Positions 1 to 7,126 of a stretch of DNA of 15,518 nt are shown here, in pieces. Within the stretch, counting starts at the first letter, position 1, and each line of letters opens with the position of its first letter. Under the pieces are notes generated by a model. That model did no database searches. It saw only the letters and a list, made by a program, of their open reading frames with translations, and had not been told where the DNA came from. The position numbers were made by a program, and so were the translations under genes. The DNA comes from CALBZH01 sp964538515 (GTDB lineage: Bacteria > Desulfobacterota > Syntrophobacteria > Syntrophobacterales > Syntrophobacteraceae): the NCBI GenBank assembly GCA_964538515.1, contig CAZIEW010000091.1, forward strand, positions 1 to 15,518. Direction: 5' to 3'.

Positions 1-1
1 C

Positions 2-646
2 TCGGTCATCCAGCGGTACCGGAAAGGAATCCGGGCATGCTCCATGACGGGACGACGTGAAATCTACCTGATGCGGCACGGGGCCATCCAAGCGCCGGAA
101 CACCCCAAGCGCTTCATTGGGCAGCTGGACCTAACTCTGACGGAAGAGGGCCGGACTCAAGCCGAGCGCCTCAGGCTCAGGCTGAGCACCATTCCTCTTG
201 CAGCGGTCTACTGCAGCGACCTGAGACGCTCCGTCCAAACCGCCGAAATCATCGCTCGCGATCACGGTCTTGTCTGCATCGCCAAGCCCGAGCTCCGAGA
301 GATCTCTCTTGGGGAGTGGGAAGGCCTCTCCTTCGAGGAGGTGCGCGGTCGCTTTCCGAGGGAATACGAAGCAAGGGGGCTGGACTTGGCTCACACCCGG
401 CCGCCGGGCGGCGAAAGCTTCCTGGATTGCACCTGCCGTGTCGTCCCGGCATTTCTTGACATGCTCCGCTCGACAAGCGGAAACATCGCCATTGTTGCCC
501 ACGCAGGCGTAAACCGCATCATCTTGAGTCAAATCCTCGGCCGGTCATTGGAGGGTCTCTTCTCAATTGACATGGAGTACGGCTCGCTGCAGGTCATCGT
601 CCAAACGCGGGCAGAGCTCCGCTTAAAGGACAGTGGATCACCGTGA
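2..646 (+). CDS. CobC-like histidine phosphatase, probably the C-terminal domain of a larger protein cut by the window start
   Basis: This is a histidine phosphatase (phosphoglycerate mutase superfamily) closest in motif pattern to CobC, the alpha-ribazole phosphatase. Counting from the ATG at 44, the catalytic RHG is at residues 11-13, followed by a CSDLRRSVQTAE block, a REISLGEWEG block with the acidic proton donor, and the second catalytic His at 153 in VAHAGVNR. The reading frame stays open upstream to base 2 (SVIQRYRKGIRACS before the Met), and no good ribosome binding site precedes 44. I therefore think the domain continues an upstream one. Known fusions of MobA/MocA-like nucleotidyltransferases with histidine phosphatases next to XdhC fit this. 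The alternative is a separate 200-aa gene starting at 44, coupled by ATGA overlap to an upstream frame that ends at 47. The fold is secure. The substrate is not, and no other cobalamin gene is nearby. Confidence 0.8.
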   Translation, partial: SVIQRYRKGIRACSMTGRREIYLMRHGAIQAPEHPKRFIGQLDLTLTEEGRTQAERLRLRLSTIPLAAVYCSDLRRSVQTAEIIARDHGLVCIAKPELREISLGEWEGLSFEEVRGRFPREYEARGLDLAHTRPPGGESFLDCTCRVVPAFLDMLRSTSGNIAIVAHAGVNRIILSQILGRSLEGLFSIDMEYGSLQVIVQTRAELRLKDSGSP

Positions 647-825
647 CGGCTTGTTGGGAACGGAAGGCGAAGCCGTATAAGGCACTCGTAATCACAGTGC
701 CGAAAGACATTTCGCGAGAGCCGAAGCGAATTTGGGGTTGTGAAGTGGCTGCCCCCTACGGTATGAGCGAGATGGGCTTTGGAGGTAGCGTGCGAATGGA
801 AAGCTGTTGAACCGAGGGCGCTGGG

Positions 826-1863
826 ATGGATGTCTTCAAAAACGTGTCAGCCCTTCTCGCCGCAGGCGAGAGTCTCGTCATGGTCGTCATTCTCGCACGC
901 TCGGGCTCCGCTCCGCGATCGGTGGGGTCTCGTATGGCTGTCCGGAAAGATGGAAGCATAGTCGGCACCATCGGCGGAGGCATCCTCGAAGCCCGTGTCC
1001 AGGAGCTTGCAGGAACCGTTTTCCAATCGCATGAGACGATCGTCAGGACCTTCACGCTCACGCCCGAAGATGTCTCCCTCATGGGGATGATCTGCGGAGG
1101 CCAGGTGCGTCTGCTCATCTACCACGTCGATGCGACGCGGCCGGATCAGGCTCTGCTTTATCGAAAGGCCGCGGAGCTGCTTCGCTCCCGTCGGGCGGGG
1201 TGGCTGGTCTCTAGACTCCCGGATGGGGACCGGCATCCCGAGGCTCCGCGCCAGGGGCTTGTCGGACCCGACGGGCTGCAGGCCGGAACACTGGAGCGCG
1301 CCACCATTCAGGAGGTCATGAGCCAGTTCGACGGACGACAGCCTTGTTTGGTCGCGCGCGGCAACGAAGGCTTTCTGGTCGAGCCGTTGAGCCAGGAAGG
1401 GTGTGTTTTTATCTTTGGTGCAGGGCACATTTCCCAGGACCTGGCTCCTCTCCTCCGGCTGGTTGGATTCCGAACAGTCGTCCTGGACGATCGGCCCGAG
1501 TTTGCCAACCGGGATCGTTTCCCGACCGCCGATGAAATCCGTGTGATCGTGACGTTCGAGAGAGCCCTCGACGGCCTGGAGATCGACGCGAACAGCTACC
1601 TGGTGCTGGTCACACGAGGACACGCCCATGACAAGACGGTTCTCAGCCTCTCCCTGAAAACGGGTGCCGGCTATATCGGGATGATCGGAAGCCGCCGAAA
1701 GAGGGATGCCATTTATCAATCGCTCTTCAAGGAAGGATACACCCAAGAGGACATCGATCGCGTCCACTCGCCCATCGGTCTCGATATTGGAGCGGAAACC
1801 CCCGCGGAGATCGCGGTGAGCATCGTCGCCGAGCTCATAGGGCACCGCGCCCGATCCCAGTGA
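826..1863 (+). CDS. XdhC/CoxI-family molybdenum-cofactor maturation protein
   Basis: This 345-residue protein has the two-domain XdhC layout. The N-terminal XdhC/CoxI domain carries SAPR at 28-31 and GTIGGG at 47-52. The C-terminal Rossmann domain begins with FGAGHIS at 197-203 and continues through the TRGHAHDK and GMIGSRRKR blocks to a SPIGLDIGAETPAEIAVSI ending, all family hallmarks. XdhC binds the molybdenum cofactor and promotes addition of the terminal sulfur and insertion into xanthine dehydrogenase-type enzymes. The ATG at 826 has a GAGGG 7 bases upstream. No xanthine dehydrogenase or CO dehydrogenase subunit is visible. The nearest pterin enzyme is the AOR at 7127, so a role in maturing a tungsto- or molybdopterin enzyme is an inference from context. 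The family call is very sure; the client enzyme is not. Confidence 0.93.
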   Translation: MDVFKNVSALLAAGESLVMVVILARSGSAPRSVGSRMAVRKDGSIVGTIGGGILEARVQELAGTVFQSHETIVRTFTLTPEDVSLMGMICGGQVRLLIYHVDATRPDQALLYRKAAELLRSRRAGWLVSRLPDGDRHPEAPRQGLVGPDGLQAGTLERATIQEVMSQFDGRQPCLVARGNEGFLVEPLSQEGCVFIFGAGHISQDLAPLLRLVGFRTVVLDDRPEFANRDRFPTADEIRVIVTFERALDGLEIDANSYLVLVTRGHAHDKTVLSLSLKTGAGYIGMIGSRRKRDAIYQSLFKEGYTQEDIDRVHSPIGLDIGAETPAEIAVSIVAELIGHRARSQ

Positions 1864-2047
1864 TCCACCGGGCTCGCCGCCTTCCTCTTCCCCTGCTCAG
1901 GCGCTTCTTCCTCGTTCCCGAAACGGTTCGCTCCAGGCCCGTTTGGACACAGTTGAAAATCGACTCCAGGGAAGTTATTGGTCTCACTGGAGCGGGTGCA
2001 AACCCAATCCTCACCCGATTGAAACCCCGTGTGGGAGGTGATTCGCT

Positions 2048-3190
2048 TTGGACGTACGCAAGTTTGCCATACCCGAGATCATCTTTGGTCGAGGCAGTCT
2101 CCGCTATGTGGGGTTGTGCGTGCGCCAGCTCGGCGCAGAAAAGGCGTTCCTGGTCAGTGACCCGGGACTCGAGAAGGCGGGCTGGGTTGCCCGCATCACC
2201 GAGGTTCTCGATGCCGAGAGCCTCCAGTGGGTCTATTACTCCAATGTGACTTCGAACCCACGCGATCACCAGGTGGCAGAGGGTGCTGCCGTTTACAGGC
2301 AGGAAGGGGCCGACGTCGTCATTGCAGTGGGGGGAGGAAGCCCCATGGACGCCGCCAAGGGCATCGCTCTCGTTGCAAGCAACGGCGGTCATATCCACGA
2401 TTATGAAGGGGCCAACCGGATCAACCGTCCCCTGCCCCCCATGCTTTTCATCCCGTCCACTGCGGGCAGTGGGTCCGACATCTCGCAATTTGCCATCATC
2501 ACGGATGTCCAACGCTCCGTGAAGATGTCCATCATCAGCAGAACCCTGGTCCCGAATATCTCCATCATCGATCCCCTGATCCTCACGACCAAGGGTGCCG
2601 AGCTGATCATCGCCGCCGCAGTCGACGCGCTGTGTCACGCGATCGAGTCCTACGTCTCCAAGATCGCTTCGCCGTTCACGGAAATGCAGTCTCTCAAAGC
2701 GATCTCCCTCATTGTCGAGAACCTTCAACCCGCCCTCCAAGACCGATCCATTGATGCCCTGGAACGGTTGAGTATCGCGAGCACGGCGGCCGGCATGGCG
2801 TTTAGCAATGCAAGCCTCGGAGCCGAGCATGCCCTCGCCCACTCCCTCGGAGGCATGTTCGACGTCTTGCACGGCCTGGTTCATCCCGTGCTGCTGCCCT
2901 GGATCATGCGCTTCAACTTGTCGGCCTGTCCGGATAAAATGGCAACGATCGGGCAGATCTTCTTGGGGAAAAGACGACGGTCTATCCGTGCAACCGCCCT
3001 CGCCGGCATCGAGCGGCTCATGGAGTTCTGTCAGACCCTCGGTGTGCCGACTCGACTGCACGAGATCTTCCCGGAGAAGGACAAGCTGCCGGAGCTGTGC
3101 CGCATGGCGGTGAAGGATGTCTGCCTGGTGACCAACCCAAGGACCGCAACCTGGGAAGACTTGCTGCAGGTTTGTGAAGAGGCCTGGTAA
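2048..3190 (+). CDS. Iron-containing (group III) alcohol dehydrogenase, TTG start
   Basis: This 380-aa protein is a full-length group III iron-dependent alcohol dehydrogenase, NAD(P)-linked and cytosolic. The dinucleotide-binding GGGSPMDAAKG starts at residue 95. The four expected metal ligands are D193 and H197 (VDALCHAIES), H261 and H275, with H265 at the conserved catalytic position; their spacing matches FucO. The start is TTG at 2048: an in-frame TGA sits at 2039-2041, and GGGAGG at 2033-2038 is well placed. The stop overlaps the next start (TAATG), so it is translationally coupled to the histidine kinase. Relative to the dehydrogenase at 5854 it has STAGSGSDIS where that one has TTAGTASEMT, and LHG in place of PHG. 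These are divergent paralogues rather than a recent duplication. The alcohol substrate is unknown. Confidence 0.93.
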   Translation: MDVRKFAIPEIIFGRGSLRYVGLCVRQLGAEKAFLVSDPGLEKAGWVARITEVLDAESLQWVYYSNVTSNPRDHQVAEGAAVYRQEGADVVIAVGGGSPMDAAKGIALVASNGGHIHDYEGANRINRPLPPMLFIPSTAGSGSDISQFAIITDVQRSVKMSIISRTLVPNISIIDPLILTTKGAELIIAAAVDALCHAIESYVSKIASPFTEMQSLKAISLIVENLQPALQDRSIDALERLSIASTAAGMAFSNASLGAEHALAHSLGGMFDVLHGLVHPVLLPWIMRFNLSACPDKMATIGQIFLGKRRRSIRATALAGIERLMEFCQTLGVPTRLHEIFPEKDKLPELCRMAVKDVCLVTNPRTATWEDLLQVCEEAW

Positions 3191-4190
3191 TGGACCGTAA
3201 GCCAACCGTTGAGGATCTCATTGGGATCGAGTTCGCCAAGCTTGGATTCTTCCGTGAGGTCCAGGAGAAGATCGCGGAGCTCCAAGCGTCGAACCTGGAG
3301 CTGGCCCGCAAGAAGAACACCATTCAGGCCATCTTGAACGGTATCACCGACGTCATGGTCGTGCTGACGCNNNNNNNNNNNNNNNNNNNNNNNNNNNNNN
3401 NNNNNNNNNNNNNNNNNNNNNNNNNNNNNNNNNNNNNNNNNNNNNNNNNNNNNNNNNNNNNNNNNNNNNNGAAGCCAAGTTCTACCAAGCCGAGCGCATG
3501 GCCACGGTCGGCGTCCTGGCCGCGGGCGTTGCCCATGAGATCAACAACCCACTCACTGCCATCTACGGCTTTGCCGAAGGCCTCAGGAGAAGACTGCCCC
3601 GACTTGCCGGACTCGCCGACGGGGAGCTCTTCGACGACTTTCAAGAATATATCGACACGATTCTTAAGGAATGCCGCCGCTGCCAGGACATCGTGCAGAC
3701 GCTTCTCACCTTCAGCCGGGGCGCATGCTCGGAGTTCGCCCCCGTCGACCTCAACTTCATCATCCGGGAGACCATGAAGTTGATGAGACACCACTTCAAG
3801 CAGACGCGAAACGACATGATCCAGGTCGACCTCGACCCCGCCCTCCCCATGCTGCCGGGAGACGGTTCTCAGCTCAAGCAGGTCATCCTCAACCTCCTCA
3901 TGAATGCGCTGGATGCGACCCAAGAAAAGGGATCCGTCGTCATTCGCACCTGCCTCGAGAGCTCGCATACCGTGACGCTCACGGTCCAGGACACGGGATG
4001 CGGGATTCGTCCCGAGCACCTGGGAAAGCTTTTCGAGCCCTTTTTCACGACCAAACCGGTGGGGCAGGGCGTGGGAGTAGGCCTCTCCACCTGCTACAAC
4101 ATTGTCCGCAAGCATGGCGGTGAGATCCTGGTCAGAAGCACACCCGACGAAGGGTCCACCTTCGTGGTCCGGCTGCCGGCAGCCGCTTGA
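3190..4190 (+). CDS. Soluble PAS-type sensor histidine kinase interrupted by an assembly gap
   Basis: The N-terminal piece (60 codons) has a charged, probably coiled-coil stretch (FFREVQEKIAELQASNLELA) leading into a PAS-like opening, ILNGITDVMVVL. It then runs into 100 Ns at 3371-3470. The distal piece has the H-box AAGVAHEINNPLTAIYGF (His codon 3534-3536), the N-box NLLMNALDAT, the G1 box DTGCGI, FEPFFTTK and the G2 box GVGVGLSTCYNIV. This is the NtrB/AtoS-type kinase layout that partners NtrC-like regulators. No transmembrane segment is visible, so it is probably a cytoplasmic sensor whose PAS ligand pocket lies mostly in the gap. The two pieces are in different frames across the 100 Ns, so the true gap length should be 2 modulo 3 if the gene is intact. 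It overlaps the dehydrogenase stop by one base, and the regulator gene follows after 13 bases. Confidence 0.88.
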
Positions 4191-4203
4191 AAGGGAGTCC
4201 TTT

Positions 4204-5544
4204 ATGTTTACCCCCATCAGGATTCTCGTGGTTGACGATGAAGAATCCATCCGACGGTTGGCGCAAAAGGAGATCGCCAGTACAAGGCGGTTTGTCCAAA
4301 CGGCGGGAAGCGCCCGGGAAGCCGTTGACATCGTCGGCAAGCAGACGTTCGATGTGATCGTCCTCGACATTCGCTTGCCCGATGGAGACGGGCTTGACCT
4401 GCTCGCCCAATTCCGAGAGGCCATCCCCGATATCGAAGTAATCTTGATCACCGGGCACGGCGACGTGGACAGTGCGGTCGAAGCCATGAAGAGCGGCGCC
4501 TACGACTACATCACCAAACCCTTCACTCTGGATCGCCTCGAGCTCGTCATCGAGAAGGCCTACCAGCGGGTACGCTTGCAGCGGGAAAACCGGCTTCTGC
4601 GCCATGCACGGGATGTTCGATCCGAGGATCGACTGGTGGGCCGAACGGAAGCCGTGGAGCACATCCGATACCTTATCGACCGGGTAGCCCCCACGCATGT
4701 GCCCGTGCTGATCGTCGGTGAGAGTGGAACCGGCAAGGATGTCGTCGCCCGGAGCATCCACCAGCGGGGCGACCGGGCCGAGCACCCCTTCATCATCAAA
4801 AACTGCGGCACGCTTCAAAAGGAGCTTTCCAGAAGCGAGCTCTTCGGCCATGTCAAGGGGGCCTTTACCGGCGCGGAAGCGTCCCAGGAGGGGCTGCTTG
4901 CCCTTGCCGACCACGGGACTCTGTTTCTGGACGAGATCGGAGAGCTGCCCTTGGAGGTGCAAGCCTCTCTACTGAGGGTCCTGGAGAGCAAGACTTATCG
5001 ACGGGTAGGAGATAAGGTCGAGCGGCAGGTCGACGTGCGCTTCTTATTCGCCACGAATCGGAACCTCCCCGAAGAAGTGGAACGGGGTCGCTTCCATGAA
5101 GCCCTGTATCACCGGCTGAATGTGTTTCAAATCCAGATTCCTCCCCTTCGACAACGAAAGGACGACATCCCGCTTCTCGTCGAGTACTTCCTCAACCGAT
5201 TCAGTTCGGGCCGTTCCCCCAGTCAGGTGTCCAAAAGTGTGATGCGCTGCCTGATGGAATACCACTGGCCGGGCAATATCCGAGAGCTTCGCAACGTGAT
5301 CGAGCGCGGGATGATCCTCTCGGACAACGGCATCATCGGCCCGAGCGCTCTTCCGCGAGAGCTCGTTGACCGGCCGGCGCCATCCGAAAGCGAGGACGTT
5401 TTCCTGCCCATAGCTGAAATGGAAAAGCGCTACATCCGGAAAGCCTTGGACCGCTGCGACGGCAATCGAACCCAGACGGCCCAAGTCCTCGGCATCAGCC
5501 GCAAGACCCTCTACCGAAAGCTCAAAGACTACGCACTCGTCTGA
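4204..5544 (+). CDS. NtrC-family sigma-54-dependent response regulator
   Basis: This 446-aa protein has the classic three domains. The receiver has the acidic pair at D11-D12, phosphoacceptor D55 (VLDIRLPDGDG) and K105 (YITKPF). The AAA+ domain has Walker A GESGTGKD at 172-179, the sigma-54-contacting GAFTGA loop at 219-224 and Walker B LFLDEIGE at 240-247. The C-terminal Fis-type helix-turn-helix ends in NRTQTAQVLGISRKTLYRKL. It should hydrolyse ATP to open sigma-54 promoters after phosphorylation by the kinase encoded just upstream. I chose ATG 4204, with GGGAG at 4193-4197 six bases before it; the frame extends upstream but only inside the kinase gene. The sigma-54 promoter at 5772-5787, 228 bases past its stop, is the obvious local target. 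All catalytic motifs are intact. Confidence 0.96.
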   Translation: MFTPIRILVVDDEESIRRLAQKEIASTRRFVQTAGSAREAVDIVGKQTFDVIVLDIRLPDGDGLDLLAQFREAIPDIEVILITGHGDVDSAVEAMKSGAYDYITKPFTLDRLELVIEKAYQRVRLQRENRLLRHARDVRSEDRLVGRTEAVEHIRYLIDRVAPTHVPVLIVGESGTGKDVVARSIHQRGDRAEHPFIIKNCGTLQKELSRSELFGHVKGAFTGAEASQEGLLALADHGTLFLDEIGELPLEVQASLLRVLESKTYRRVGDKVERQVDVRFLFATNRNLPEEVERGRFHEALYHRLNVFQIQIPPLRQRKDDIPLLVEYFLNRFSSGRSPSQVSKSVMRCLMEYHWPGNIRELRNVIERGMILSDNGIIGPSALPRELVDRPAPSESEDVFLPIAEMEKRYIRKALDRCDGNRTQTAQVLGISRKTLYRKLKDYALV

Positions 5545-5771
5545 CGTCATGCCGTCTCAGGCACGATGGCTCGCTTTGACCCAGATCATGGCGGACACCG
5601 GCGCCTTTTGACTCAATTATCCTATCCATCGAATATCATTATCAGAATCTAACACAACTCCTGAAACATCTCCACCGTTGCCTCCGGCCTCCCGCGCCCC
5701 CCTGGGACAGAGTGACTCACCGACGACGGGAGCGAGACGCTATCCTATTAGAATTACTTATTAATCCTTCT
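5545..5771. other. Non-coding upstream region of the sigma-54 promoter, with candidate activator sites
   Basis: No gene is visible here. It is noticeably more AT-rich than its neighbours around 5610-5660 and 5740-5770. Two copies of the heptamer TGACTCA (5609-5615 and 5713-5719) sit inside the 9-base palindromes TTGACTCAA and GTGACTCAC, centred 104 bases apart. An 8-base repeat, TATCCTAT, occurs at 5618-5625 and 5741-5748. This is where enhancer sites for the upstream NtrC-type activator would be expected, but the link is inference. The heptamer also occurs by chance inside the next gene near 6455. Confidence 0.4.
5590..5609 (+). terminator. Weak possible terminator after the response regulator
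   Basis: GGCG at 5590-5593 can pair with CGCC at 5602-5605 around an 8-base loop, directly followed by TTTT. The stem is only 4 bp, so this is a marginal intrinsic terminator. It is in the right place to separate the regulator transcript from the sigma-54 promoter downstream. Confidence 0.25.
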
Positions 5772-5787
5772 TGGCCCACAGTTTGCT
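5772..5787 (+). promoter_or_regulatory. Sigma-54 (-24/-12) promoter
   Basis: TGGCCCACAGTTTGCT matches the RpoN consensus TGGCACG-N4-TTGCW at both invariant dinucleotides (GG and GC) with exact spacing. The only differences are C for A and A for G in the upstream half. Transcription would begin about 12 bases downstream, leaving a leader of roughly 55 bases before the ATG at 5854. It lies between an NtrC-type activator gene and the dehydrogenase-AOR pair, which strongly supports it as the controlled promoter of those two genes. Confidence 0.8.
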
Positions 5788-5853
5788 ACTAAAGGCGATG
5801 AACAACGAAGCACCCTAACCCCCAACACTCACACCATGAGCAAGGAGAACGGT

Positions 5854-7020
5854 ATGGCAGTGCAAGAGCAAGTTTTCGGATTCTTCATTCCCACGGTGAC
5901 TCTGATGGGCATCGGAGCCCACAAGGAACTGGGCTCGCGGGTCAAGGTCCTCGGAGGCACAAAGCCTTTCATCTGTACGGACAAGGGCATCACCAAGGCG
6001 GGAATCACCGAGCAGCTCGTGCAGCTCATCAAAAAGGATGCAGGCGTCGATTGTGTTGTCTACGACGAAACCATCCCCAACCCCACGGACAAGAACGTTC
6101 ACGACGGTCTGAAGGTCTACCAGGACAACAAGTGCGACTTGATTATATCGCTCGGCGGCGGCAGCTCCCATGACTGTGGCAAGGGCGTCGGCATTCTGGC
6201 GACGAACGGAGGCAAGATCCACGACTACGAAGGCATCGACAGATCCACGAAGGCGATGCCGCCTTTCATCGCGGTCAACACGACGGCGGGGACGGCGAGC
6301 GAGATGACCCGTTTCTGCATCATCACGGACACGAGCCGCAAGGTGAAGATGGCGATCGTCGACTGGCGTGTAACCCCTAACATCGCCATCAACGACCCGC
6401 TGCTGATGGCCGGAATGCCCCCGGCACTCACGGCGGCAACGGGCATGGACGCGCTGACTCATGCCGTCGAGGCTTATGTTTCCACCATCGCCACCCCGGT
6501 CACGGATGCCTGCGCGCTCCAAGCCATCAGCCTGGTCTCCAAGAATCTTCGGGCGGCGGTTGCCAACGGTGCGGACATGGTCGCACGCGATGCGATGGCC
6601 TACGCCGAGTACCTCGCCGGAATGGCCTTCAATAACGCCAGCCTCGGCCACGTGCACGCCATGGCGCATCAGCTGGGCGGCTTCTACGATCTGCCTCATG
6701 GCGTCTGCAACGCCATTCTGCTTCCCGCCGTCGAGCGCTTCAATCTCATCGCCAAGGTCGATCGTTTCGTCGACATCGCCAAAGCCATGGGCGAGCCAGT
6801 CGAAGGGCTTTCCCAAAGAGCTGCCGCGGAAAAAGCCCTGGACGCCATCAAGACGCTGTCCAAAGATGTCGGGATCCCAAGCGGCCTGAAAGAGCTCGGA
6901 GTCAAGGAGCAGGATCTCAAGATCATGGCAGAGAACGCCCAGAAGGATGCGTGCGGTCTCACCAATCCGCGTTGCCCCACCCTCGAGGATGTCATCGAGA
7001 TTTATCGCTCGGCGATGTAG
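5854..7020 (+). CDS. Iron-containing alcohol dehydrogenase under the sigma-54 promoter
   Basis: This 388-aa group III iron-dependent alcohol dehydrogenase starts MAVQEQVFGFFIPTVTLMG. Predicted features are the nucleotide-binding GGGSSHDCGKG from residue 101, metal ligands D199 and H203 (GMDALTHAVEAY), H268 and H282, and catalytic-position H272. I prefer the ATG at 5854, since AAGGAG at 5842-5847 lies 6 bases upstream. The earlier ATG at 5836 lacks a comparable site and would place that AAGGAG inside the coding region. It should oxidise a primary alcohol or diol to an aldehyde with NAD, or run in reverse. The AOR 106 bases downstream would then take the aldehyde to the acid. It is the better-conserved canonical member of the two dehydrogenases here. 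Its exact substrate cannot be read from sequence. Confidence 0.94.
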   Translation: MAVQEQVFGFFIPTVTLMGIGAHKELGSRVKVLGGTKPFICTDKGITKAGITEQLVQLIKKDAGVDCVVYDETIPNPTDKNVHDGLKVYQDNKCDLIISLGGGSSHDCGKGVGILATNGGKIHDYEGIDRSTKAMPPFIAVNTTAGTASEMTRFCIITDTSRKVKMAIVDWRVTPNIAINDPLLMAGMPPALTAATGMDALTHAVEAYVSTIATPVTDACALQAISLVSKNLRAAVANGADMVARDAMAYAEYLAGMAFNNASLGHVHAMAHQLGGFYDLPHGVCNAILLPAVERFNLIAKVDRFVDIAKAMGEPVEGLSQRAAAEKALDAIKTLSKDVGIPSGLKELGVKEQDLKIMAENAQKDACGLTNPRCPTLEDVIEIYRSAM

Positions 7021-7030
7021 CAAGCGAGAT

Positions 7031-7085
7031 TCCCGGCGGGGTGAATACCCCGTCGGGAGCGTGGCGCATGGGGATGCGACACGCT
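7031..7085 (+). other. Two tandem hairpins between the alcohol dehydrogenase and AOR
   Basis: Hairpin 1 pairs 7031-7042 with 7047-7058: 12 pairs including one G-U, with the 4-base loop GAAT. Hairpin 2 pairs AGCGTG at 7058-7063 with CACGCT at 7080-7085, then after one G-A mismatch pairs CGCAT with ATGCG around a GGGG loop. Neither is followed by a T run, so they are not ordinary intrinsic terminators. They more likely set mRNA stability, processing or the dehydrogenase:AOR ratio. Confidence 0.6.
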
Positions 7086-7126
7086 GTGACTGGGATTGCA
7101 GAAAATCACACGGAAAGCTGACGCTT

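Noticed and set aside
647..825. Possible Moco riboswitch in the XdhC leader
   Set aside because: The leader has two small hairpins, but I cannot match the conserved motif elements of that riboswitch by eye.
1835..3205. 456-codon minus-strand frame opposite the first alcohol dehydrogenase
   Set aside because: It mirrors a dehydrogenase with all metal ligands intact; no domain is visible in the antisense product.
4102..4203. N-terminal extension of the response regulator
   Set aside because: It lies inside the kinase gene. The receiver domain starts at the ATG at 4204, which has a good ribosome binding site.
6947..7126. 60-codon N-terminal extension of AOR
   Set aside because: It overlaps the dehydrogenase end and the two hairpins. 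AOR homology starts at MDKILRID from 7127.
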